Source of the DNA: Gp13-AA77 sp035946735
GTDB lineage: Bacteria > Acidobacteriota > Terriglobia > UBA7540
Reading direction: 5' to 3'
Length of the DNA: 64,000 bases
Assembly: GCA_035946735.1 (NCBI GenBank)
Contig: DASYYZ010000224.1
Location: 1-64,000 of the forward strand
The notes beneath the pieces were generated by a model. That model searched no databases, was not told the DNA's origin, and saw nothing but the letters and a program-made list of their open reading frames with translations. Numbering within the stretch: position 1 is the first letter of the stretch; each line of letters opens with the position of its first letter. Position numbers and translations under genes: made by a program. This document shows positions 8,474 through 15,753 of this stretch, piece after piece.

Positions 8474-8968
8474 ATGAACGTCTGGGTTTTCAAAATCAAC
8501 ACTCGCCGCGGCTGGGAATTTGCCCGCTACTTCCGTTCCCGGGCGCGCGGCGTTTATCCCCTCGGTGACGAAGGCTGGATCCGCAGTGCTTCGAGCCTGC
8601 GCTTCATTCGTGAGAATGTGAAGCGCGGCGACCTTTTTTTCTGTTACGAGGTGGATCGAAAGATGATGGTTGGGGTCGCGCGCGCGGCTTCGGATGGCCG
8701 GGATCGGGGTCAAGGATCATTGCTGGACTTTTGTGCGCCGCGAGAGGCCGTCCTATTCAAGAAACCGCTCGCCCGCCATCCTGACCTCGATTACATTCTG
8801 GCCTTCACGCCGGCGCACGGCCGCGGCACCGTACAGCGGATCGAGCGGGACGAGTTTGCGCGACTGAAGCGGATCATCTTGCGCAGGAACCCTGGACAGG
8901 CTGCAGATCTCGAGCGCCTCTTCGGGCGGCAGATTCCACCTACTCAGCGCAGAGTGCCCCAAGCTTGA
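8474..8968 (+). CDS. Hypothetical protein, PUA/EVE-like
   Basis: A 164-residue protein without a firm family assignment. It opens MNVWVFKINTRRGWEFARYF and contains VKRGDLFFCYEVDRKMMVGVA, the kind of 'binary contact' strand seen in EVE/ASCH proteins of the PUA superfamily, which bind modified bases. This is only a fold-level impression. Frame 8429 is open further upstream, but ATG 8474 is chosen because GTTGGG precedes it and the conserved-looking sequence starts there. It begins 37 bases after serA on the same strand and may be read from the serA transcript. Confidence 0.55.
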   Translation: MNVWVFKINTRRGWEFARYFRSRARGVYPLGDEGWIRSASSLRFIRENVKRGDLFFCYEVDRKMMVGVARAASDGRDRGQGSLLDFCAPREAVLFKKPLARHPDLDYILAFTPAHGRGTVQRIERDEFARLKRIILRRNPGQAADLERLFGRQIPPTQRRVPQA

Positions 8969-9038
8969 CGCGGGTTCTTCGAGAAGATTCGCCGGCGATC
9001 GTCCCGGTAGTCGCGATCCCCGGCGGCTGGTATCCCGG

Positions 9039-9329
9039 TTAGTGCAAAACCTGGAGCGCCTGATTGCATTCGTCGAGGGCCGCGTCCTTGGCCTGCATTG
9101 CCCTGTCGCGATGACCGTAGCCGTCCGCCTCGGCCTTTTCCAGATGCCTCCGGGCGTTGCGGAGCGCCTCAATCGTATCGTGATACTCCGGATGCGAAGA
9201 GGGCGGTGCGGCAGCGGGCGGTGCGGCCGGCGAAGGAGCAGATTTGGCGGCGGCCGAATGGAAGACGGGGATGCTCAAGACGCACAGCACTGCGATCGAA
9301 CTCATCACTACGATCAATCTTCTTCTCAT
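9039..9329 (-). CDS. Small exported hypothetical protein
   Basis: A 96-residue protein. ATG 9329 is supported by GGGAGGAT seven bases upstream on the minus strand. The first 27 residues form a signal peptide (basic RRR, hydrophobic LIVVMSSIAVLCVLSI, then HSAAAKS). An Ala/Pro-rich spacer of about 20 residues follows, and then an amphipathic helical stretch (TIEALRNARRHLEKAE) ending in an Asn/Gln-rich helix. It is probably periplasmic. I do not recognise a named family. It lies downstream of the nth-linked genes on the same strand, with a 146-base gap. Confidence 0.65.
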   Translation of the reverse strand: MRRRLIVVMSSIAVLCVLSIPVFHSAAAKSAPSPAAPPAAAPPSSHPEYHDTIEALRNARRHLEKAEADGYGHRDRAMQAKDAALDECNQALQVLH

Positions 9330-9475
9330 CGTTGTTATCCTCCCTTTCAGAAATTGTTCGCGCAGCTCCGCGGCAGTCAGCCGCGAAGCTACTTCATTTT
9401 CATTAGAGTGTCGAACGGTGATTGAGAGCGCCGAAATTCGCTCACTTGCGGCAGTTCGCTGAAGCACGACGGCTG

Positions 9476-9790
9476 TCAATCGAGGTCGATGTCGCGCAGG
9501 GCGGGCTTTACGGGTTGATCGCGGGTTTTCTTGAGCGCTTCTTCAAACTTGCGCGCCAGCAAGTCGGACTTGATGCTTTCCTCCTGAGCGCTCTCGCGGA
9601 AGTGAGCCTCTCGCCTCTCGGCTTGTTTCTGGAGCAGATCGGCCGCGCGCTCGAGCCGATTCGAATCGGACTGGCGCTTCTGTTTGAGAGGAGCCTGATG
9701 AGCAACCACGCGGCCGAGTGCGCGGTCAATTGTGAGCCGCGCTCCGCAGCACGGGCAAGTGGTGTCGATATTAGATTCGGCGTCGTTCAT
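9476..9790 (-). CDS. Zinc-ribbon and coiled-coil hypothetical protein
   Basis: A 104-residue protein starting MNDAESNIDTTCPCCGARL. The CPCC motif is a half zinc-ribbon, followed by a long charged helix (KQKRQSDSNRLERAADLLQ) that looks coiled-coil. The start overlaps the nth stop by four bases (ATGA, 9787-9790), indicating translational coupling to endonuclease III. An upstream in-frame Met would lie inside nth and is less likely. The function is unknown. The coupling hints at nucleic-acid handling but does not prove it. Confidence 0.65.
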   Translation of the reverse strand: MNDAESNIDTTCPCCGARLTIDRALGRVVAHQAPLKQKRQSDSNRLERAADLLQKQAERREAHFRESAQEESIKSDLLARKFEEALKKTRDQPVKPALRDIDLD

Positions 9791-10569
9791 AGATCGCGGG
9801 CGCGTCCTGGATTGACTGTCTTGTCGGGCGCATCGCAGAGCGTTTCGAGCGGACAGGAAAGGCAGAGCGGCCTGCGCGCCACGCACACCTTCCGGCCGAA
9901 CCAGATAACCTGATGGCTGAAACTGATCCAGCGCTCCTCGGGCACAATCTTCATCAAGTCCTGTTCCACTTTCTCCGGCGTGGCTTCCGAGGTCAACCGA
10001 AGACGCCGCGCGATGCGATAGACGTGCGTGTCCACCACCACGCCGCCGGCAATTCCGTAGGCGGTGCCGAGCACCACGTTCGCTGTCTTGCGTGCCACCC
10101 CCGGCAAAGAGAGGAGCGCATCCATGCTTTGCGGCACTTCACCCTTGAAGTCGGCCACCAGCTTTTGAGCCGCGCCGATGATGCTCCTGGCTTTGTTGCG
10201 GAAGAATCCCGTGGATCGGATATCGTTCTCGAGCACTTCCTGGTTCAGAGCGGCGAAATCACTGGGCGTGGGGTACTTGGCAAACAAGACGGGCGTCACT
10301 TTGTTCACCCGCTCGTCGGTGCATTGGGCGGAGAGGATCGTGGCCACCAAGAGCTGAAAGGCATTGGCATGCCGGAGCGCGCATTCGGCCTGCGGAAACA
10401 GGCGGTCGAGGGCCGCAAAGATTTTTGTGATCCGCGCCGGCGACGTGTACCTGGCTTCAGGCTGCCGGGCTTTCGACAACTTGGTTTTCGGCGCGTTCCT
10501 GGCGGGCGCACTCTTATGAACGCGTCCCTTGAGCTTGGTGAGCTTCGGCTTCGCAGCTTTCGTCGGCAT
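9787..10569 (-). CDS. nth: Endonuclease III
   Basis: A 260-residue DNA glycosylase/AP lyase of base excision repair acting on oxidised pyrimidines. The helix-hairpin-helix LLSLPGVARKTANVVLG carries the catalytic Lys, and VVDTHVYRIARRL carries the catalytic Asp. Four cysteines in CVARRPLCLSCPLETLC (spacing 6-2-5) bind a [4Fe-4S] cluster. The first 45 residues are a Lys/Pro/Ala-rich extension beyond the usual 210-residue enzyme, probably disordered. It starts five bases after rdgB ends and overlaps the following zinc-ribbon gene, so it belongs to the rph-rdgB-nth operon. Confidence 0.95.
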   Translation of the reverse strand: MPTKAAKPKLTKLKGRVHKSAPARNAPKTKLSKARQPEARYTSPARITKIFAALDRLFPQAECALRHANAFQLLVATILSAQCTDERVNKVTPVLFAKYPTPSDFAALNQEVLENDIRSTGFFRNKARSIIGAAQKLVADFKGEVPQSMDALLSLPGVARKTANVVLGTAYGIAGGVVVDTHVYRIARRLRLTSEATPEKVEQDLMKIVPEERWISFSHQVIWFGRKVCVARRPLCLSCPLETLCDAPDKTVNPGRARDL

Positions 10570-10574
10570 GGAGC

Positions 10575-11261
10575 CTAGAATAGCACGGGTGATTGAGCGC
10601 CCCGCGGGCGCAGGCCGCCCAGCGCCAAATCCTCGATGCCGTCCAGCAGCTTGCGGAAGGCTTCACCACGGTGTGAGACGGCGAACTTGACTTCGGGACT
10701 GAGTTCGGCGAAAGTCTGGCCGAGCGGCGGATAGTAAAAGTGGGGATCGTAACCGAAGCCACCCGAACCGCGGGGATGCTCGATGACGACTCCGGGAGCG
10801 CGACCGTCCGTGACAGCAAGAACGCGTCCAGCCCGAGCCAGAGCGATAACGCAGTCATAATGCGCGTAGGACGGACTCTGGGTGCTCTCCTCAACCGGAG
10901 CCGCACCTCGCGCTCGGCGCAGTTCAGCGATTAGCTTCGCGTTGTTGGCGTCGTCGCTCGCTTCGGGTCCGGCGTAACGGGCGGAGAAAACTCCCGGAGC
11001 GCCACCGAACGCGTCAACGCACAAGCCGGAATCATCGGCAAACACGACGCCCTCGAATCCACGGGAATAATAGACCGCTTTCTTGCGCGCGTTCTCGTCA
11101 AACGTGAGCCCATCCTCGACGCAAGGCGGCAAACGGTCCATGGCAGGAAGACTCTTTACGCTAATGCCGCGCGCGCGCGCCGCCTCGCTGAACTCGCGCA
11201 GCTTGCACGCATTCGTGGAAGCGAGCCAGAGTTGGATAGAGTTTTCAGGAGATCGCGCCAT
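10575..11261 (-). CDS. rdgB: XTP/dITP diphosphatase (non-canonical purine NTP pyrophosphatase)
   Basis: A 228-residue Ham1/RdgB enzyme that hydrolyses XTP, ITP and dITP to monophosphates, cleaning the nucleotide pool. Visible family segments are LWLASTNACKLREF (nucleotide binding), FDENARKKA, the catalytic VFADDSGLCVDAFGGAPGVF, SARYAG, GFGYDPHFYYP and FAVSHRGEAF. A 30-residue insert around GAAPVEESTQSPS looks low-complexity. It follows rph by 23 bases and precedes nth by 5. The gerM-rph-rdgB order is also known from Bacillus. Confidence 0.95.
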   Translation of the reverse strand: MARSPENSIQLWLASTNACKLREFSEAARARGISVKSLPAMDRLPPCVEDGLTFDENARKKAVYYSRGFEGVVFADDSGLCVDAFGGAPGVFSARYAGPEASDDANNAKLIAELRRARGAAPVEESTQSPSYAHYDCVIALARAGRVLAVTDGRAPGVVIEHPRGSGGFGYDPHFYYPPLGQTFAELSPEVKFAVSHRGEAFRKLLDGIEDLALGGLRPRGAQSPVLF

Positions 11262-11284
11262 CGGTGCCTGGTTCAGCGCTTGGT

Positions 11285-12055
11285 CTAAATCTTCACCAGC
11301 GCGCGCTGCGCTTCGATGAGCTTATCGATGGCGGGCTCGGCCAGACCAATAAGGCTCCTGAGATCGTCGAGCGAATAAGGCTTGCCTTCGGCCGTTGCCT
11401 GGACTTCCACCAACTGTCCCGAGCCCGTCATGACCACGTTCATGTCAACCTCGGCCTGTGAGTCCTCGGCATATTCGAGATCAAGGAGCATTTCGCCCCC
11501 GACGATGCCGACGCTGATCGCGGCCAGATGATCATTGAGCGGCGAACGCGCGAGCGCCTTATTCCTGATCAACTTCTCGAAAGCGAGGCCGAGAGCGACC
11601 AGCGAGCCGGTGATAGACGCGGTGCGCGTGCCGCCATCCGCCCGGATTACGTCGCAATCGATCCAGGCCGTGCGCTCGCCGAGCTTCTCGAGATTGGTTA
11701 CCGCCCGCAGCGCGCGCCCGATTAAACGTTGAATCTCCATGGTGCGCCCGCCCTGGCGGCCGCGCGTCACCTCGCGAGGCGTTCGCGTCTCCGTGGCTCG
11801 CGGGATCATCGCATATTCACTGGAAATCCAGCCCCGTCCTGATCCCTTCATGAACGACGGCACGCCGTCGTCGATGGAGGCCGTGCAGATTACCTGGGTT
11901 TCGCCAAGCCGAATCAACACTGAACCTTCGGCGCTGGAGATAAAGTTGGGAACAATCTCGAGCGGCCGCATTTCACTCGCGCCGCGGCTTCCAGAGCGCA
12001 TCAGTTTGCCGCCGGAATAGAGGAGTCCGCTGACCGGGCGTGGCGTGTTTGCCAT
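11285..12055 (-). CDS. rph: Ribonuclease PH
   Basis: A 256-residue phosphorolytic 3'-5' exoribonuclease that trims tRNA 3' ends. The N-terminus shows the family's RxxD/E-rich loops (GASEMRPLEIVPNF), SVLIRLGETQVICTAS, the basic pocket PRATETRTPREVTRGRQGGR and the phosphate/catalytic region WIDCDVIRADGGTRTASITG. The usual acidic patch is visible as EVDMNVVMTGSGQLVEVQAT. Start 12055 is chosen over 12091 because AAGGAG lies seven bases upstream and the domain begins there. It sits between the GerMN gene and rdgB. Confidence 0.95.
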   Translation of the reverse strand: MANTPRPVSGLLYSGGKLMRSGSRGASEMRPLEIVPNFISSAEGSVLIRLGETQVICTASIDDGVPSFMKGSGRGWISSEYAMIPRATETRTPREVTRGRQGGRTMEIQRLIGRALRAVTNLEKLGERTAWIDCDVIRADGGTRTASITGSLVALGLAFEKLIRNKALARSPLNDHLAAISVGIVGGEMLLDLEYAEDSQAEVDMNVVMTGSGQLVEVQATAEGKPYSLDDLRSLIGLAEPAIDKLIEAQRALVKI

Positions 12056-12097
12056 GAATGGCTCCTTGCGATTGAATCCCTGTCTTGCCACTTCGAT

Positions 12098-12739
12098 TCA
12101 CCAGCTTTGCGCGCTGATCACCGCGCTCGGAGCTTGCTGCCTCTCCGCGGAGGCGATCCACGAGGAATTGGGGGCGAACGGCGCGGTGAGATCGGCGTGG
12201 CCGTCGAGCGTATCCACTTCCTGTCCCTGCACCAGAAACTGCACTTGCTTCACCTCGGGCAGATCAGCCGCGAGCGAGTCCACGATCGAGTAGACGGCCA
12301 GAGTCTCGCTTTTGATTCCGGGGTTGAATCCCGTAAGGGTGGCGCTGGAAAGGTCAAGGTAAGCCGTGCCGTCGTGCGTGAGAAAGACGGCACGCAAGTC
12401 GGCCGAAGCCGACAGCGCGCGGCCCTGGCCTTGCTTCGAGCCCTCAATCAGAGCCAGCACGATTTGCCGGATGCGATCGGCCGGGGCCGGGGCCATCGCC
12501 AGAGCTCGAGTTTCCGCCTGGAGCTTGCCTTGCGCGAAGGAAGGAAAATAAAGAGTCACAGCTTGAGTGGGGCCGCCTGTGGACTGGATGGCTGCCTGAT
12601 CAAGACTCGCGCGCACTGAAGTGTCGGCAGGCTGCCTGCGTTCGAAGAAGATGCGCTTGACCAGCGATCGCAAGTCGAGGGCGCCCACGACCAGGACGGG
12701 AAGAATCACCAGGATCAGGATTTTGGTGCGGCCGGACAT
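12098..12739 (-). CDS. GerMN domain protein, membrane anchored
   Basis: A 213-residue protein with one N-terminal hydrophobic segment (ILILVILPVLVVGAL) and a GerMN domain from about residue 60. The domain shows VTLYFPSF, IRQIVLALIEGSKQG, LTHDGTAYLDLSSA, ETLAVYSIVDSLAADLPEV and VQFLVQGQEVDTLDGH. GerMN proteins are implicated in spore or envelope functions and some pair with cell-wall amidases. This one follows an amidase gene by three bases and precedes rph by 42, consistent with a role in peptidoglycan work outside the membrane. No sporulation gene is seen, so a germination role is not implied. Confidence 0.85.
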   Translation of the reverse strand: MSGRTKILILVILPVLVVGALDLRSLVKRIFFERRQPADTSVRASLDQAAIQSTGGPTQAVTLYFPSFAQGKLQAETRALAMAPAPADRIRQIVLALIEGSKQGQGRALSASADLRAVFLTHDGTAYLDLSSATLTGFNPGIKSETLAVYSIVDSLAADLPEVKQVQFLVQGQEVDTLDGHADLTAPFAPNSSWIASAERQQAPSAVISAQSW

Positions 12740-12742
12740 TTC

Positions 12743-14299
12743 TCAAGAAGCTCCTTGCGCCAAGGCCGTCACAGCCTGAGCTACCGCGGTTGCGATCTGA
12801 TGCTGAAGCGATGCCGACGCGAGAGCGCTCGCGTCCTGGCTGGGATCCAAGGTTCCGAGTTCCACGGCCACGGCAGGCGCATCGATACTGCGAAGCTGGC
12901 GCTCCGGAGCCTCGTCTGGATTGCGCGCGTCGAGGCCTTCGACCCGCGCCAACTGTTGCGCGAGCAAGCTCGCCAAGTCATGGCTGCGGACAAGATGAGC
13001 CTGCTGAGCCTCGTTCCACGGCACAAATAGAATCCGAGTCGATTCGGGGGGAGCAAGCGCGGAAGGCGCCTGGTAAGTGTAGACTTCGACCGCCGGCGTG
13101 CTTCCTCCCAGGTCACCGGCGTGGAAAGTGAGGAATGCGACCGGACGCGCCAGGTTCGCCATCGCGTCCCGCTCATCAGCGCTGGGATCGCTTGACCCTG
13201 TTCGGGTCGAAACAACGCGGAACTTACCCGTGGCGGCGAGTGCCGCGCCCACCAGATCCACGAGCGAGGCCACCAGATCGCGTTCGCTGACGCCGTCGCG
13301 GCTGTGGGCCCCGCTGTCCTGACCGCCGTGACCGGGATCCAGCACGACCACCGGCAGCGGCGGTGCAGGTTGCGCCGGCGGTGCAGGTTGCGCCGGCGCT
13401 GCGGCCGCAGTACCGGTGGCATTTGGCTGCCCCTGTCCCGCAGGAGCTGACGCAGAGCCGGGGCTCGGCACGCGCTGCCCTGGCGGGCTTGCCGGCGGCG
13501 CGGACTGCGCCGTCTGAACGGGCGCAGGCTGAGTGATGTCCGCCTGAAAGACGCGTCCTTCGCCAGACGTGCTCGGATAGAAATTGAGGCCGGGCGCGCT
13601 GGGTGAGACGATCAGTTTGGGCACGCCATCCTGGTCGTCAAATCTGACGCCAGTGACGTATTGGTTCTGAAACTGGATTTGAGCTTCGAGAGGCTGGAGC
13701 GCCCTGTCACCAAGGAAGATCACATATTGCCCGTTGGTAGAAGCAGTCTGCGTGGTCACCGGATCGCTGAACTGCAGAGTCAAGCGCGCGCCGTTCGGGA
13801 CCGGAGTGACAGTTGCTGAAAATGTCAGAGGCTTGAGGTCACCAACGAACATGCGCTCGTCGCCGGAGCGATACTGCAACTGCTGATTCGTTAGCCGGGG
13901 CAACACGGAATAAAGAAAGTCGAGCGGCACCATCCACTCTGTGCCGCTAAGACGCACTGGATCCTGCAGGCGGATATCCTCACGATTCAACTTCAGTTTT
14001 CGATCGCCGTCGTGCAAGTCGAGGCGATCACTGCTGCTCATCCAGACCTTGAGGTTGTGCCGTTTCTCCTCTACGTTGCTTACGGTTCCGATCAAATTGA
14101 GAACCTTAAGCAGCGGAAGATAGCGGGTGCGATCCACCGTTTGCACGGGAAGCAACTGCCGCGAACCGGGCAGGTAGAATACGAAGTTGTCGCTCCGGGC
14201 CGAGCGTGCCGGCCAAAGCCACAAAGCGAGGCCCAACCCCGCAACTGTGAACAAGAGTCGTGTGCGGCCGCGTGCTGATCTACTCTCCGAGTTCCTCAT
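12743..14299 (-). CDS. N-acetylmuramoyl-L-alanine amidase (AmiC-like), exported
   Basis: A 518-residue exported amidase_3 enzyme that cleaves the MurNAc-L-Ala bond of peptidoglycan. ATG 14299 is chosen because an Arg-rich N-region and a hydrophobic core (LLFTVAGLGLALWLWPA) follow. Residues 45-250 form a beta-rich AMIN-like region. A Pro/Ala/Gln-rich linker then leads to the catalytic domain, near residue 330. Zinc-ligand candidates are the His of VLDPGHGGQDSGA, the Glu of GVSERDLV, the His of FLTFHAGD and the Glu of VELGTLD, so the site looks intact. The linker DNA has an 18-base tandem repeat. The GerMN gene begins three bases downstream. Confidence 0.85.
   Translation of the reverse strand: MRNSESRSARGRTRLLFTVAGLGLALWLWPARSARSDNFVFYLPGSRQLLPVQTVDRTRYLPLLKVLNLIGTVSNVEEKRHNLKVWMSSSDRLDLHDGDRKLKLNREDIRLQDPVRLSGTEWMVPLDFLYSVLPRLTNQQLQYRSGDERMFVGDLKPLTFSATVTPVPNGARLTLQFSDPVTTQTASTNGQYVIFLGDRALQPLEAQIQFQNQYVTGVRFDDQDGVPKLIVSPSAPGLNFYPSTSGEGRVFQADITQPAPVQTAQSAPPASPPGQRVPSPGSASAPAGQGQPNATGTAAAAPAQPAPPAQPAPPLPVVVLDPGHGGQDSGAHSRDGVSERDLVASLVDLVGAALAATGKFRVVSTRTGSSDPSADERDAMANLARPVAFLTFHAGDLGGSTPAVEVYTYQAPSALAPPESTRILFVPWNEAQQAHLVRSHDLASLLAQQLARVEGLDARNPDEAPERQLRSIDAPAVAVELGTLDPSQDASALASASLQHQIATAVAQAVTALAQGAS
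13362..13397 (-). repeat. 18-bp tandem repeat in the amidase linker
   Basis: Two adjacent 18-base units (13362-13379 and 13380-13397), identical, encode a repeated QPAPPA hexapeptide in the amidase linker. This is an in-frame repeat that could vary in copy number between strains. Confidence 0.8.
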
Positions 14300-14462
14300 G
14301 AACTGGTACTTCGGGCTGCAGTTGGTCGTCCTCAGGCTCAACGGCAGGGCCTTGCGCTTTTTCCTGGGCGCGTTGCTGGCGGCGCTGGCGTTTCAGTTGC
14401 GCTTTTTCCCTAAGCTTCATCTCGCGTTGACGTTTTTTGAAGGTTTGGCTGGGTTTAGCGAT
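14280..14462 (-). CDS. Small basic protein with a probable ATC start
   Basis: A 60-residue protein beginning AKPSQTFKKRQREMKLREKA, resembling small conserved proteins that start MAKP and are rich in Lys, Arg and Gln, with an acidic tail. At the expected start the codon is ATC (14460-14462) with GAGGTG five bases upstream. No ATG, GTG or TTG lies nearby in frame, the next candidate being an internal ATG at 14420. Its end overlaps the amidase start by 20 bases. Alternatives are initiation at 14420, giving 46 residues, a base error, or a longer ORF from 14624. Confidence 0.45.
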   Translation of the reverse strand: MAKPSQTFKKRQREMKLREKAQLKRQRRQQRAQEKAQGPAVEPEDDQLQPEVPVHEELGE

Positions 14463-14654
14463 GACGGCACCTCGTTCTGATGTGATGGAAGGCCAAGTTC
14501 CCGAAAATCGAAAGCGGCGCCAACGGTGCCCTTCAAACCGGGAATGCGGCCTCAAAATCCCGCTGATCTGGCTTGTTAGAACTGACTCCTCTACACTACC
14601 ACATCCGATGCCGTTCCGAAGCACCGAATTCGCGGAATCTTGGCGCTTTCATTA

Positions 14655-15173
14655 TCATTTTCCTGCAAGCTTCTCGCTCGGAAGATTGTTTTGCAACCAA
14701 TCCCGCCGGAAATCGCGTTCAAGGTCCAGCACGCGGAGGCGGGTAAAACCCCTGTCTCTGAGCAAGCGGAACGCTGGCCGCAGGTTGGGACACTGCTTCA
14801 TCGGGCAGCAGCCACAGTAAATCACAATATCGCGATCGTGCTGCCAAGCTTTCGCTGCATCCGCGAGAGCCTTTAGACCCGATGGTTCGCGACCCGGACC
14901 ATAAAGGAGCGCGCCTGGAATGTGGGCGGACTGATATAGAAAGTCGAATCCTACACATAGGACCAGTGGCCTCGAACCGGCGGGTCCGTTGAGTTGGCGC
15001 ACCAGTTCAGCGGGCTGAACCAGTTGTGCCGCGCTCCAGGCGGTCGGGCTTGAATCCTGTCGCGACCCTGGCTCGGCCGTCCTGGAACCATCCGTGCCCT
15101 GTCTGCCGACTCCCACAGCCGCCACGGCGATTATCAGCAAAAATATTGACCCGATCTGTCGACTTAGGTTCAT
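14655..15173 (-). CDS. Exported rhodanese-domain protein with Cys-rich loop
   Basis: A 172-residue protein with a signal peptide (MNLSRQIGSIFLLIIAVAA) and one rhodanese domain. The domain shows VLCVGFDFLYQSAHIPGA and the active loop IVIYCGCCPMKQCPN, with three cysteines. The first Cys occupies the catalytic sulfurtransferase position. GGAGG lies seven bases before ATG 15173; an adjacent ATG at 15176 is a possible alternative start. It is probably periplasmic, handling thiols or sulfane sulfur. Its neighbours do not explain its job. A divergent zinc-ribbon gene lies 211 bases away. Confidence 0.75.
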   Translation of the reverse strand: MNLSRQIGSIFLLIIAVAAVGVGRQGTDGSRTAEPGSRQDSSPTAWSAAQLVQPAELVRQLNGPAGSRPLVLCVGFDFLYQSAHIPGALLYGPGREPSGLKALADAAKAWQHDRDIVIYCGCCPMKQCPNLRPAFRLLRDRGFTRLRVLDLERDFRRDWLQNNLPSEKLAGK

Positions 15174-15384
15174 CATCGCGCCTCCACTAAGACGCCGCGA
15201 GCGCTGGCTCACAGACATATTCATCGTTCCTCGATTCGTTCAGCACTATTCTTTGCGCGGATCGCATCGCCAAGGCCCCTTGGAATAACACCCGGGATAT
15301 TCCAACAGTTCCAGCAGCACTCGTGGACGATTCATCTTGCGCGGGCCGGGCGCGATTGGCTATGCTCGAAGCTCATTTTCCATC

Positions 15385-15741
15385 ATGGCCGCACCTTGCC
15401 GAAAATGTGGAGCCACCAAGACAGAACCGGCGCGCCCCGGATTGCGTCTTAAGCTCGCGCGGCAGCTCGGTTATGAGCTGCGCAAGTGCGCGCGCTGTCG
15501 CAAGCTGAGGCTGATTCATCACGGCCAGCGTATCACGCCGGCCACGAGCGACGTGCCTGAGTCCGCTCCCGACGCCGTGCCACCGTTTCGCGACCCTGAT
15601 GGGTTTCATGGCTGCCCTCGTTGCGGTGAAAAGCATTTCCACCGCTCGCAGCGCGGTTGGTTCGAGCGCGTACTCCTGCGGCGTCCCGCCATGGCGCGAT
15701 GCTCAGCCTGCCGCTACCGGTTTCCGATCCCTCAAGTGTAA
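15385..15741 (+). CDS. Hypothetical double zinc-ribbon protein
   Basis: A 118-residue protein with two zinc-ribbon-like pairs. The first is CRKCG near the N-terminus with CARC at about residue 36. The second is CPRCG near residue 77 with CSAC near residue 107. The spacer is basic. The start is set at MAAPCRKCG because the ribbon begins there; no clear Shine-Dalgarno element was seen and the ORF is open to 15337. It lies 12 bases upstream of murJ on the same strand and may share its transcript. I do not recognise a specific function. Confidence 0.55.
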   Translation: MAAPCRKCGATKTEPARPGLRLKLARQLGYELRKCARCRKLRLIHHGQRITPATSDVPESAPDAVPPFRDPDGFHGCPRCGEKHFHRSQRGWFERVLLRRPAMARCSACRYRFPIPQV

Positions 15742-15753
15742 AATCAGCACTTC

